Of a stretch of DNA of 64,000 bases, positions 35,897 to 44,290 are shown piece after piece. The number at the start of each line of letters is the position of its first letter. The stretch's first letter is position 1. The DNA comes from an uncultured Williamsia sp. (GTDB lineage: Bacteria > Actinomycetota > Actinomycetes > Mycobacteriales > Mycobacteriaceae). The position numbers and the translations under genes are program-made. Where the stretch lies: contig NZ_CANLWM010000001.1 of assembly GCF_947494875.1 (NCBI RefSeq), forward strand, positions 1,054,001 through 1,118,000, read 5' to 3'. The notes beneath the pieces were generated by a model that saw only the letters and a list, made by a program, of their open reading frames with translations, was not told where the DNA came from and made no database searches.

Positions 35897-36991
35897 GGCG
35901 ACGCGGTCCTCCCCGTCGAGCGCGTCCGGAGCCCCGAGCGCCCGGAGGACCGTCGCGAACTTCGCCGTGGTCTCGTCCAGTTCGGCGGAGGGATCGGAGT
36001 CGACGACGATCCCACCACCGGACCAGGCCCGCACCGAGCGACGATCGGCGGCGACCTGCGCGCACCGGATGCTGACCATCCACTCGCCGTCACCGGACTC
36101 GTCGCACCACCCGACCGCCCCGGCGTAGAAGCCCCGCGGACCCTCGATCTCCTCGATGACCGCACGGGCGGCCGCGGTCGGTGTCCCACAGATCGCCGGC
36201 GTCGGGTGCAGGAGCATCGCGAGATGCAGTGCGGTGAGGTCGCTCTCGCGCAGCGTTCCCTCGATGGGCGACGCCAGATGCCACATCTCGCCGGTCCCGA
36301 TGAGGACCGGCTCGTCGGGCACTCGCAGATCGCGGGTGACCGGAGCCAAGGTCGACGCGATGTGGTCGACGACGAAGCGGTGCTCACGGTGGTCCTTGCC
36401 GGACGCGAGGAGCGACTCCGCGTTGCGTCGGTCGACGTCGGGATCCTCCGAGCGCGGGGCGGACCCGGCGTACGGGTGGCAGAAGACACGGTCGCCGGCC
36501 CTGCGCACCAGCGACTCCGGGCTCGACCCGACCAGTGCTGCGCCGGAACAGGCACCCCCCGCAGCAGACAGGTCGACAGCGAACGCGTTGCCCTCCGGGC
36601 TCCCGGCGGCGAACCTCTGTGTCAGGGCGACGACGTCGAGGTCGGTGTCCGACACGAGCTCGATCGCCCGCGCCAGCACCACCTTTCGGGCGTCACCCGC
36701 GGCGATCCGGTCGACGACGGCCGCGACCCGGGAGCGGTGTTCGTCGGGCGACGGCGCCGAACGGACCAGTCGCACAGCGGGAATCGACGTCGTGGTCGGC
36801 CGTGCCGACTCGTCGACGATCAGATCGCCGGGGACGTACAGGGCGTCCGGGGTGTCCGGGGAAAAAGAGATCGCGCCCACCACAGCGGCGCCGGACGCCG
36901 CCGCCTCGACCGCGTCCGACGACCGGTCGAACGCTCGCTCCGCGCGGGTCGCCCGCACGATCCGCGTCGGTCGGGACAGGTGGAACAGCAC
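35870..36991 (-). CDS. Isochorismate synthase
   Basis: 373 residues of the chorismate-binding family, closest in size and layout to EntC/DhbC/MenF. It converts chorismate to isochorismate, the entry to menaquinone, salicylate or dihydroxybenzoate. Motifs: GDARKVVLARAIEL, ESLVRRAGDRVFCHPYAGSA, KDHREHRFVVDHI, HPTPAICGTPTAAA, and GFYAGAVGWCDESGDGEW. The GTG start at 36991 is 6 nt after TAGCGT, so it is probably leaderless. There is no IdeR-like box. Whether the product goes to a siderophore or to menaquinone cannot be told; the iron-uptake genes nearby are suggestive only. Confidence 0.9.
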   Translation of the reverse strand: MLFHLSRPTRIVRATRAERAFDRSSDAVEAAASGAAVVGAISFSPDTPDALYVPGDLIVDESARPTTTSIPAVRLVRSAPSPDEHRSRVAAVVDRIAAGDARKVVLARAIELVSDTDLDVVALTQRFAAGSPEGNAFAVDLSAAGGACSGAALVGSSPESLVRRAGDRVFCHPYAGSAPRSEDPDVDRRNAESLLASGKDHREHRFVVDHIASTLAPVTRDLRVPDEPVLIGTGEMWHLASPIEGTLRESDLTALHLAMLLHPTPAICGTPTAAARAVIEEIEGPRGFYAGAVGWCDESGDGEWMVSIRCAQVAADRRSVRAWSGGGIVVDSDPSAELDETTAKFATVLRALGAPDALDGEDRVASDGVGSAS

Positions 36992-36997
36992 GTGACC

Positions 36998-37003
36998 ACG
37001 CTA
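36998..37003 (-). promoter_or_regulatory. -10 hexamer of a probable leaderless promoter for isochorismate synthase
   Basis: TAGCGT on the minus strand, 6 nt before the GTG at 36991. Confidence 0.45.
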
Positions 37004-37048
37004 CTCGCGCGGGGGTTGCGCCCACCGTGAGCGCAACCACCCCCCGCG

Positions 37049-37078
37049 TTGACTCCGGACCGGTCGTTCGCCCATGAT
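37049..37078 (+). promoter_or_regulatory. Promoter of the riboswitch-controlled aminotransferase gene
   Basis: TTGACT (37049-37054), an 18-bp spacer and CATGAT (37073-37078). The predicted start near 37085 coincides with the 5' edge of the riboswitch. Confidence 0.6.
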
Positions 37079-37083
37079 CTCCG

Positions 37084-37206
37084 GCAGGTCATGAGTGTCA
37101 GCATCGTGAGCCCCGGCTCGCTGACCGGCAACCCTCCTACCGCGGTGGGGTGCTCCCGGGTGACGACCCGGCCCGCCTCCACGCCGGACGCGGGCAAGCG
37201 CGGGGC
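37084..37206 (+). ncRNA. SAM-IV-type S-adenosylmethionine riboswitch
   Basis: The conserved string GGTCATGAGTG (37087-37097), then GACCGGCAACCCTCC (37123-37137), GGTGGGGTG and CCGGGTGA match the actinobacterial SAM-IV class. Helices visible: GGTC 37087-37090 with GACC 37165-37168 (P1); GTCAGC 37097-37102 with GCTGAC 37120-37125 enclosing GAGC/GCTC (P2); ACCC 37131-37134 with GGGT 37148-37151 (P3); CCCGC 37172-37176 with GCGGG 37190-37194. A GGGG/CCCC-bounded segment follows before the GGAGGAA ribosome site at 37230-37234. SAM binding probably lowers expression of the gene at 37237. Confidence 0.85.
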
Positions 37207-37236
37207 CCATGTGGTCCCCGGACCCATGGAGGAACC

Positions 37237-38415
37237 ATGTTCGTGCTCGCCGATGTCGCCCCTGTCGCCGCGCGATCCGTCGACGCCGCCTACGCCAACC
37301 TCGACCACGCGGCCAGCGCCCCCGCGCTCGGTGCGGTGACCGACGAGATCATCCGCGTCCTGCCCGAGTACGCCAGCGTCCACCGTGGCGCGGGTCGGTA
37401 CTCGCAGATCACCACCGCGCGCTACGAGGAGGCTCGGGCCACGGTGTCCCGCTTCGTGCGTGCCCGTCCGCGCGACAGCGTCGTGTTCACCCGCAACACC
37501 ACCGACGCGATCAACCTCGTCGCCGCCGCCGTGCCCGGCGAGACCGTCGTCCTCGACGTGGAGCACCACGCGAACCTGCTGCCGTGGGCCCGCCGCGGCC
37601 GACGGGTGGTCGCGTGCCGCGACACCGTCGACGAGACCCTCGAGGCCCTCGCCGCCGAACTACGACGGGCCCCCGCCGCACTGTTGGCCGTGACCGGCGC
37701 GTCGAACGTCACCGGGGAGGTCCTGCCGATCGGCCGCCTCGCCGACATCGCGCACGACGCCGGCGCGCGGATCCTCGTCGACGCCGCGCAGCTCGCACCG
37801 CACCGGGCCATCTCCATGGCAGGCACCGGCATCGACCACCTCGTGTTCTCGGGCCACAAGCTCTACGCACCGTTCGGCGCCGGCGTGCTCGTCGGCCGCT
37901 CCGACTGGCTCGATGCCGCCGAGCCGTATCTCCTCGGCGGCGGCGCGACCGTCGACGTGGGCAGCGCGGAGGGTGAGGGGATCGTCTGGCACACGGGTGC
38001 GGCGCGGCACGAGGCCGGTTCGCCGAACGTGCTCGGGGCGATCGCGATCGCGGCGGCCTGCCGTGCGCTCACCGACATCGGCTTCGACCGCATCGGCGTC
38101 CACGAGCACGACCTGCGCCGGCGGCTCGACGCCGGGCTCGACGCGCTGCCGGGCGTGGAGCGCCTCACCGTCTTCGCCGACGACGACCTCGACCGCGTCG
38201 GCATCGCAGCGTTCACGGTCGCCGGCCACGCTCCCCGCGTCGTCGCCGAGCACCTCGCCGATCGCGGGATCGGTGTCCGGGACGGTCGGTTCTGCGCGCA
38301 CCCTCTGCTCCGGCGCCTCGGTCGGCCCGAGGGAGCGGTGCGCGCGTCCTTCGGGGTCGAGACCGGAGCCGACGAGATCGACCGTCTGCTCGAGGCCCTC
38401 GCCGACCTGATCTGA
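37237..38415 (+). CDS. Class V aminotransferase, cysteine desulfurase-like
   Basis: 392 residues with PLP fold type I. It has the LDHAASAP start typical of cysteine desulfurase-like proteins, TRNTTDAINLVAAAV, the VEHHANLLPW His segment, LVDAAQLAPHRA and the PLP lysine in LVFSGHKLYAPFGAGVLVG. The C-terminal GVRDGRFCAHPLLRRLG contains a Cys in about the place of the desulfurase loop. It is preceded by GGAGGAA and a SAM-IV-like riboswitch, which points to a role in sulfur amino-acid supply, such as sulfur release or transsulfuration. The exact reaction is not determined by the sequence. Confidence 0.88.
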   Translation: MFVLADVAPVAARSVDAAYANLDHAASAPALGAVTDEIIRVLPEYASVHRGAGRYSQITTARYEEARATVSRFVRARPRDSVVFTRNTTDAINLVAAAVPGETVVLDVEHHANLLPWARRGRRVVACRDTVDETLEALAAELRRAPAALLAVTGASNVTGEVLPIGRLADIAHDAGARILVDAAQLAPHRAISMAGTGIDHLVFSGHKLYAPFGAGVLVGRSDWLDAAEPYLLGGGATVDVGSAEGEGIVWHTGAARHEAGSPNVLGAIAIAAACRALTDIGFDRIGVHEHDLRRRLDAGLDALPGVERLTVFADDDLDRVGIAAFTVAGHAPRVVAEHLADRGIGVRDGRFCAHPLLRRLGRPEGAVRASFGVETGADEIDRLLEALADLI

Positions 38416-38460
38416 CAGCTCCGCCACCGCAGAGGCCCGGTCCGTCGCGACCGCGGCTGT

Positions 38461-38510
38461 TTGCGTGCGTGCGCCCACCTCGGCATACTTGCAGCTGTCA
38501 ATCAGTTGCA
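38461..38510 (+). promoter_or_regulatory. Promoter and inverted-repeat operator of the marR-efflux operon
   Basis: TTGCGT (38461-38466), 17-bp spacer, CATACT (38484-38489). Directly downstream TGCAGCTG (38490-38497) and CAGTTGCA (38503-38510) form an inverted repeat with one mismatch around TCAAT. The repeat covers the predicted start site near 38496, the usual place for MarR autorepression. Confidence 0.65.
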
Positions 38511-38538
38511 CGGTGAAACTCATTCGAGGTAGGAATCA

Positions 38539-39126
38539 GTGTCCAGACTCGACCACGTCGACGAGCTGCTCGGGGTCCTCTCCCGGTACGGGCGGATCCG
38601 CGAGCGTCTCGCCGTCACGAAGTTCAAGACAGCCGAGGGCATCGTCGAGACGGCCGCGTTCTCGTGCCTCTTCACCCTCGCCGACCAACCGATGCGTTCC
38701 GGGGAGCTCGCGGAGCACCTGCTCGCGGACCCGTCGACGGTCAGCAGGCACATCGCTGCACTGGTGCGGTTGGGGTACGTGCGGCGCGAGGCGGACCCCC
38801 GCGACGGCCGCGCGACGATCCTCGTGCTCACCGACTCCGGGCGTGGGCAGGTCCGCGCGGTCCGCGAGCACCGCAAGCAGGTCTTCGACGAGATGCTGGG
38901 TGACTTCACGAACGATGAGGTCGCCGAGCTGACCCGGCTGATGGGCCGGGTGGTCGTCGCGGTCGAGGACTTCGCGGCACGGGTCCACGACGGCGACCCG
39001 ACACACGCCGATCGCGCGGGAATCGACGACGCCCCCGCGACGGTTGGCTCCCCTGAGAAGGACGACGACCCCGACGTCGCACCGGCAGAGTTCACCTACG
39101 GACGACGCGAGAAGGCATCACGATGA
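38539..39126 (+). CDS. MarR-family transcriptional regulator
   Basis: 195 residues from GTG 38539, with AGGTAGGA about 5-12 nt upstream. The winged helix is clear: RSGELAEHLLADPSTVSRHIAALVRLGYVRR followed by the wing EADPRDGRATILVLTDSGR. The C-terminal ~50 residues are Asp/Pro-rich and probably flexible. It overlaps the DHA2 transporter gene by 4 bp (ATGA), so it very likely represses the pair through the operator at 38490-38510 and releases it on binding an efflux substrate. Confidence 0.93.
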   Translation: MSRLDHVDELLGVLSRYGRIRERLAVTKFKTAEGIVETAAFSCLFTLADQPMRSGELAEHLLADPSTVSRHIAALVRLGYVRREADPRDGRATILVLTDSGRGQVRAVREHRKQVFDEMLGDFTNDEVAELTRLMGRVVVAVEDFAARVHDGDPTHADRAGIDDAPATVGSPEKDDDPDVAPAEFTYGRREKASR

Positions 39127-41078
39127 GCAACAGCACAGCAGCGGCGCCCGGCGACACCGCCGCAGCCGCCCCACCCGGCGACACCTCGATGACGCTGAGT
39201 CACCGGCAGATCCTCACGATCATGGGCGGGCTCATGATCGGCATGTTCCTCGCCGCCCTCGACCAGACGATCGTGTCGACGTCGATCCGCACCATCGCCG
39301 ACGACCTGAACGGCTACTCGCTGCAGGCGTGGGTGACGACGGCGTACCTGATCACCTCGACGCTGGCCACGCCGATCTACGGCAAGTTGTCCGACATGTA
39401 CGGCCGCAAGCCGTTCTTCATGGCCGCGATCACGATCTTCGTCATCGGGTCGTTGCTGTGTTCGACGTCGACGTCGATGTACGAACTCGCCGGGTTCCGG
39501 GCGCTGCAGGGCATCGGTGCCGGTGGTCTCTTCTCGTTGGCGCTCACCATCATCGGTGACATCGTCGCGCCGCGGGAGCGCGCCAAGTACCAGGGCTACT
39601 TCCTCGCCGTCTTCGGCACGTCGAGCGTGTTGGGCCCCGTGCTCGGCGGACTCTTCGCCGGACAGGACTCCATCCTCTGGGTGTCCGGCTGGCGCTGGGT
39701 GTTCCTCGTGAACGTGCCCGTCGGCCTGGTCGCCCTCGTCGTGGTGTTCCGGGTCCTGAACTACGCCCGGATCCCCGGCGTGAAGCGGAACATCGACTGG
39801 TGGGGCGCGTTCGCCCTCGCCGTCGGCGTGGTGCCGATCCTCGTCGTCGCCGAACAGGGCCGCGAATGGGGCTGGGGTTCGGCACGATCCATCATCTGTT
39901 ACGCCATCGGTGTGGTGGGTGTCGCGGCGTTCGTCGCGGTGGAGAAGGCGATGGGGGAGGCCGCCATCATCCCGCTGCGCGTCTTCAAGAACAGGGTCTT
40001 CGCCCAGGGCATCGTGATCTCGATCGTCATCGGTTCGGTGATGTTCGGCGCGATCTCCGTGCTGCCGCAGTACTACCAGGTGCTGCGCGGGTCCAGCCCG
40101 ACGATCGCCGGGCTGCAGCTGCTGCCCATGGTGTTGGGTCTGATGAGCGCCTCGATCTTCTCGGGCCAGCTGATCTCGCGCACGGGTCGCTACAAGATCT
40201 TCACGATGATCGGCGTGGTGCTGGTCACCGTCATGACCTTCCTGCTGCACTACGTCAGCCCCAGCACCTCGCTGTACATCGTGATGCTGATGACGTTCGG
40301 TCTCGGTTTCGGCCTGGGCAACCTGATGCAGCCGCTGACCCTGGCGATGCAGAACGTGTTGCCCGCCAAGGACATGGGCATCTCGACCAGTTCCGCGACG
40401 TTCTTCCGGCAGATCGGCGGCACGCTCGGTGTCGCGGTGTTCTTCTCGGTGCTCTTCTCGTTGATGGGCCCGAACATCGCCGACGAGTTCCAGAAGGCCG
40501 CTCCGACGCAGGAGTTCCAGCAGGGCGTCCGTGAGGCCGTTCAGAGCAGCGACCCGACGGTCTCCGCCTTCGGCCGCAGCCTGGTCGAGGCCGCCCAGGG
40601 CGGCGGTGGCGGTGCGACCGGTTCGGTCATGAACGACACCTCGGTGATCTCGAAGCTGCCGGAAGCGGTGGCGGCGCCGATCAAGGCGGGCTTCTCCGGG
40701 GCGATGGACTCGGTGTTCCTCACCGTCTCGATCGTGTCGCTGATCGCACTCGTCGCGGTGTTCACGTGGAAGGAGATGCCGCTGCGCAAGACCTCCGGCA
40801 CCCAGGCCGTGGCCGACGACGCGATGGGCACCGGCCCCGATCCCGACGCAGTCCCCGGCGGTTCCACGCAGGATCGTCGGCCCGGTGTCGCGGGCGACGC
40901 GACCACCTCGGGCGAGATCGTCGACCCCGCGGCGGTCCACGGGAAGCACACGGCGATCGCCGACGAGGGCGGGCCGATCGTCGCGCCCGACCACGGTGGC
41001 CGGCACGAGGCCGCCGACGGGACCACCACGGCCGTCGTCGACGACGATCGCCCGAACCCGGGTCGTCACGAGGCCTGA
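39123..41078 (+). CDS. DHA2-family (14-helix) MFS drug efflux transporter
   Basis: 651 residues with 14 predicted helices, as in EmrB/QacA/LfrA-type proton antiporters. It has ALDQTIVSTSIRTIADDL (motif D1), YGKLSDMYGRKPFF (motif A) and ALQGIGAGGLFSLALTIIGD with SSVLGPVLGGLF (motif C). A periplasmic or cytoplasmic loop near 470-510 holds a Gly run, and the last ~95 residues form a hydrophilic Asp/Gly/His-rich tail. It exports hydrophobic or cationic compounds. The start overlaps the MarR gene. The stop is 2 bp from the convergent AAA+ gene. Confidence 0.94.
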   Translation: MSNSTAAAPGDTAAAAPPGDTSMTLSHRQILTIMGGLMIGMFLAALDQTIVSTSIRTIADDLNGYSLQAWVTTAYLITSTLATPIYGKLSDMYGRKPFFMAAITIFVIGSLLCSTSTSMYELAGFRALQGIGAGGLFSLALTIIGDIVAPRERAKYQGYFLAVFGTSSVLGPVLGGLFAGQDSILWVSGWRWVFLVNVPVGLVALVVVFRVLNYARIPGVKRNIDWWGAFALAVGVVPILVVAEQGREWGWGSARSIICYAIGVVGVAAFVAVEKAMGEAAIIPLRVFKNRVFAQGIVISIVIGSVMFGAISVLPQYYQVLRGSSPTIAGLQLLPMVLGLMSASIFSGQLISRTGRYKIFTMIGVVLVTVMTFLLHYVSPSTSLYIVMLMTFGLGFGLGNLMQPLTLAMQNVLPAKDMGISTSSATFFRQIGGTLGVAVFFSVLFSLMGPNIADEFQKAAPTQEFQQGVREAVQSSDPTVSAFGRSLVEAAQGGGGGATGSVMNDTSVISKLPEAVAAPIKAGFSGAMDSVFLTVSIVSLIALVAVFTWKEMPLRKTSGTQAVADDAMGTGPDPDAVPGGSTQDRRPGVAGDATTSGEIVDPAAVHGKHTAIADEGGPIVAPDHGGRHEAADGTTTAVVDDDRPNPGRHEA

Positions 41079-41080
41079 GT

Positions 41081-42175
41081 TCAGAGGTACGTGCCGAACG
41101 GCGCGTCGGGGATCGGTTCGCTGCTGATCGCCGACGCGCCGTTTCGCTGTGCGAACAGTTCCGCGAGCGTCCTGGGCGTCGACGGGATCGCGGCACCGGG
41201 TCCGAGCCACGTCGCCGCCTCGTCGGGGTCGAAGGGGACGAACTCGATCTGGGCCAGGCAGCGTCCCGGACGGACCACCGCGGGGTGCAGGCGGTCCAGG
41301 CGCTCGTTGGTGGTGATGACGACGATCGTGTTGCTGCCCTGGCCCATGACGCCGTCTGTGAAGTTCAGAAGTCGTCCCATCGCCGCGCCGGACTCCTGCC
41401 GTGCCGTCGACCGCAGGAACTCGTCGGAGTCCTCCGCGACGACCAGCCGCCATCGCTCGGGCTCCGACTCGGTGCCGATCACGTCCCACAGGTAACCGGC
41501 GTCGGCGAACAGTCGTTCGGGGTCGGTTACGTAGTGCGGGTCGCACCAGGAGGACCACGACCGCATCAAAGACCGGATGGCGGTGGTCTTGCCCGTGCCC
41601 GGTGCTCCGTGCAGGAGGACGAGCGCGCCGCGGTCCACGGGCTGGACGACCGCGTTCAGCGCGTCGAGGTTCCGCCGCACGGCGACCGGATAGTTCACGC
41701 GGATCTCGTCCCACCCGCGCACGCGGATGCGACGGTCGACGCTCTCGTTCGTGTGCCGTCCCACGAACCAGAGCGTGAGGTCGACGTCGCCGGGCTCCGA
41801 TTCGTCTCGGGCGAGCGCAAGCACGACCGTGTCGACGAGGGACTGGGTGATCTCGGGATCTGCCGCGCTCACCGCCAGTCTGGTCTCTGCGGCGGTTCCG
41901 CGAACGATCACGGCGGCGCGGTCGGACGTCAGCGTCGCGATCGTCCGGGGCATGTCGCGGATGGTCCGGCGCACCGTGTACCCGTCGCCGACGAGTGATG
42001 CGATCGTGCGGTCGACGCCCGCGGGCACAGAGGCGTGCACGACCGCGGCGTGCGTTCCGTCGACGAAAGCTCGTGCGAAATCGGCGAGAACCACGTCGTA
42101 GAAGTCGGTCGCGTGACCGTGGAAGGTCAGCGCGAGGTCGACGGTGGTCGACGTGGACAGGTCATCGGCGGGCAC
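41081..42175 (-). CDS. AAA+ ATPase with DUF5925-like N-terminus
   Basis: 364 residues. The first ~175 are a mixed alpha/beta region with DLTLWFVGRHTNESVDRRIRVRGWDEI, which I associate with DUF5925. The ATPase part has Walker A LLHGAPGTGKTTAIRSL, a Walker-B-like RLVVAEDSDEFLRST in which the usual DE is AEDSDE, sensor IVVITTNERLDRLHPAVVRPGR with an arginine finger, and a lid. It resembles stand-alone AAA+ remodellers of actinobacteria. Partner and substrate are unknown. No neighbour on its strand is functionally linked; ppa lies upstream behind a terminator. Confidence 0.82.
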   Translation of the reverse strand: MPADDLSTSTTVDLALTFHGHATDFYDVVLADFARAFVDGTHAAVVHASVPAGVDRTIASLVGDGYTVRRTIRDMPRTIATLTSDRAAVIVRGTAAETRLAVSAADPEITQSLVDTVVLALARDESEPGDVDLTLWFVGRHTNESVDRRIRVRGWDEIRVNYPVAVRRNLDALNAVVQPVDRGALVLLHGAPGTGKTTAIRSLMRSWSSWCDPHYVTDPERLFADAGYLWDVIGTESEPERWRLVVAEDSDEFLRSTARQESGAAMGRLLNFTDGVMGQGSNTIVVITTNERLDRLHPAVVRPGRCLAQIEFVPFDPDEAATWLGPGAAIPSTPRTLAELFAQRNGASAISSEPIPDAPFGTYL

Positions 42176-42218
42176 GGACGGGAACGGTAGGCGGCTGGTC
42201 CGACACGACCTGTCGACG

Positions 42219-42257
42219 CGGACCGGCCCCGAGTGGAATGCACTCGGGGCCGGTCCG
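42219..42257 (-). terminator. Strong hairpin terminator after ppa
   Basis: A perfect 17-bp stem, 42219-42235 with 42241-42257, loop GAATG. It begins 14 bp past the ppa stop (42272) on the minus strand and separates ppa from the AAA+ gene. Confidence 0.82.
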
Positions 42258-42271
42258 ATCTGCGTCCTGCG

Positions 42272-42784
42272 TCAGCCGCGGGAGGGGTCGTTCGCCTCGT
42301 GGGGCTGGGTCGCCAGACGGTCGATGGCCTCCTGGGCCACCTTCTCGGCAGCCTCGCGGCCGACCCAGCCGCCGGGCTGGACCTCCTTGCCGGGCTCGAG
42401 GTCCTTGTAGTGCTCGAAGAAGTGGGCGATCGCGTCGAGCTCGAACGTCGACACGTCGCCCACGTCCTGGATGTGGTCCCAGCGGACGTCGCCGGCCGGG
42501 ACACACAGCAGCTTGTCGTCGCCGCCGGCCTCGTCGGTCATGGTGTACATCGCGACGATGCGGGCCGTGACGATGACGCCGGGGTAGACGGACTCGGGCA
42601 GGAGGACCATCGCGTCGAGCGGGTCGCCGTCCTCACCGAGCGTGTTGTCGATGTAGCCGTAGTCGGCCGGATACCCCATCGAGGTGTACAGGTAGCGGTC
42701 CAGGTGGACCTTGCCCGTCTCGTGATCGACCTCGTACTTGTTGCGCCGGCCCTTGGGGATCTCGATGGTGACGTCGAACTCCAC
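42272..42784 (-). CDS. ppa: Inorganic pyrophosphatase (family I)
   Basis: 170 residues, typical for bacterial Ppa. It hydrolyses PPi and so drives biosynthesis. Metal and substrate residues are in [41 protein letters not shown] and [14 protein letters not shown]. The start GTG 42784 gives the family-typical beginning [12 protein letters not shown]; an in-frame ATG three codons earlier (42793) is equally open. It diverges from dacB, the same arrangement as Rv3628/Rv3627c in M. tuberculosis. Its leader contains a long hairpin (42817-42851). Confidence 0.96.
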   Translation of the reverse strand: MEFDVTIEIPKGRRNKYEVDHETGKVHLDRYLYTSMGYPADYGYIDNTLGEDGDPLDAMVLLPESVYPGVIVTARIVAMYTMTDEAGGDDKLLCVPAGDVRWDHIQDVGDVSTFELDAIAHFFEHYKDLEPGKEVQPGGWVGREAAEKVAQEAIDRLATQPHEANDPSRG

Positions 42785-42816
42785 GACTCGCATCCTCGCT
42801 CTCTGTGACGGTCCGT

Positions 42817-42851
42817 GCGGGCTCCGCCGACATTGCGTCGGCCGAGCCCGC
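42817..42851. promoter_or_regulatory. 15-bp hairpin in the divergent ppa-dacB spacer
   Basis: 42817-42831 pairs with 42837-42851, one C/C mismatch, loop ATTGC. It lies upstream of a GATACT -10 (42864-42869) that fits dacB, and 24-33 nt upstream of the ppa start, so it would be in the ppa leader or a protein site between the promoters. Confidence 0.5.
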
Positions 42852-42907
42852 GATCGGGTCGAGGATACTGTTGGGCGCCAGGACCACGGCGGGCGGAGGA
42901 GCGCAGA

Positions 42908-44290
42908 GTGAACGCACGGGCAGGCCGGCGCGCGAGCGTCTGGTGGACCGTCATCCCGGTGCTCGTCCTGCTCGTCGTCGCCGCGGTGGTGGCGGTCGTC
43001 GCCGTCACCGTCGACTCCGATGGTCCCGACGCGGCCGCGAACGCCCCGGCGCGCCCTGCCCCGGCGTCGGTGAGCCCGGCGATCGTGCCCGTCGCGGCGA
43101 ACGCACCCGAGCCGACGCCCGCGGGGGTGGCCGCGCAACTCGCGTCGGTCACCCGGGACCCGCGCCTCGGCACGCTCAGCGGTGAGGTCTCCGACGCGCT
43201 GACCGGCCAGACGCTGTGGTCGGTGAACCCCGGCACCGCGATGACCCCGGCGTCGACGACGAAGATCCTGACCGCCGCGGCCGCGCTCCTCACCCTCCCG
43301 CTCGACGCGACACTGACCACCCGGGTCGTCGACGCGGGCAACGGGCGGATCGTCGTGGTCGGCGCGGGTGACCCGACGATGTCGTCGCAACCCGACGGCA
43401 CCGACACCTTCTTCACCGACGCGCCCCGCATCGCCGACCTCGCCGCACAGATCAGGCGCTCGGGGAGGTCGGTCTCCTCGGTCGCCGTCGACACGAGCCT
43501 GTTCACCGGGCCGGAGTTCGCGTCCACATGGGAGACCGTCGACATCGCCGGCGGCAGCATCGCCCCGATCCAGGCGTTCATGGCGGACTCGGCGCGCATC
43601 GACCCGACCCAGCTGTACTCACCGCGCAGCGCCACGCCCGCGCTCGCCGCCGCCGGCGACTTCGCCGGTGACCTCGGGCTCCCGACCGACGCGGTCTCGA
43701 CGGGTACGGCACCCCAGGGCGCCCCCGTCATCGCCTCGGTGACCTCGGCGCCGCTGGAGACACGGCTGCGCGACATGCTCGTCGACTCCGACGACGTCCT
43801 CGCCGAGACCCTGGCGATCGAGGTCGCCCGCGCGAGGAACATGCCCGCGAGCCTCGCCGGCGCGACGTCGGCGGTGACGTCGGTCCTGCGCGACGCCGGG
43901 TTCGACATGTCGCAGGTGACCCTGCGGGACACCAACGGCCTGTCGACGCAGGACCGCATCCCGGCCGGCGTCCTCGACGGGCTGCTGCGCGCCGCCGCCG
44001 GCACACAGAACCCGAAGCTGCGTCCCCTGCTCGACATGCTCCCGATCGCCGGTGCGACCGGCACCCTGTCCGATCGCTTCTCGTCGGTCTCGGGTGTGGC
44101 GACCGCCGCCGGATGGGTGAAGGCGAAGACGGGCACACTGACAGGGGTGAGCGGACTGGCGGGCATCGTGCAGACAGTGCAGAACCGGGTGTTGACGTTC
44201 GCGCTGCTGTCGAGCGGGACCAACCCGGCCGACGCGCGACCGGCGCTCGACGCCCTCGCGGTCCGGCTGCGCGACTGCGGCTGCCGATGA
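42908..44290 (+). CDS. dacB: D-alanyl-D-alanine carboxypeptidase/endopeptidase (PBP4 class)
   Basis: 460 residues from GTG 42908 with GGAGGAG 7 nt before. One N-terminal membrane helix ([21 protein letters not shown]) anchors it outside. The S13-type catalytic domain has SxxK in [16 protein letters not shown] and KTG in [16 protein letters not shown]. In the second motif region the sequence is SDDVLAETL: Ser294-Asp295-Asp296, where SxN would have Asn at 296. It trims peptidoglycan stem peptides. First gene of a coupled dacB - Rv3626c-like - tilS run identical to the mycobacterial order. Confidence 0.92.
   Translation: MNARAGRRASVWWTVIPVLVLLVVAAVVAVVAVTVDSDGPDAAANAPARPAPASVSPAIVPVAANAPEPTPAGVAAQLASVTRDPRLGTLSGEVSDALTGQTLWSVNPGTAMTPASTTKILTAAAALLTLPLDATLTTRVVDAGNGRIVVVGAGDPTMSSQPDGTDTFFTDAPRIADLAAQIRRSGRSVSSVAVDTSLFTGPEFASTWETVDIAGGSIAPIQAFMADSARIDPTQLYSPRSATPALAAAGDFAGDLGLPTDAVSTGTAPQGAPVIASVTSAPLETRLRDMLVDSDDVLAETLAIEVARARNMPASLAGATSAVTSVLRDAGFDMSQVTLRDTNGLSTQDRIPAGVLDGLLRAAAGTQNPKLRPLLDMLPIAGATGTLSDRFSSVSGVATAAGWVKAKTGTLTGVSGLAGIVQTVQNRVLTFALLSSGTNPADARPALDALAVRLRDCGCR

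Noticed and set aside
39096-41714. 872-codon minus-strand frame opposite the MFS transporter
   Set aside because: Shadow; crosses the real stop codons of two convergent genes.
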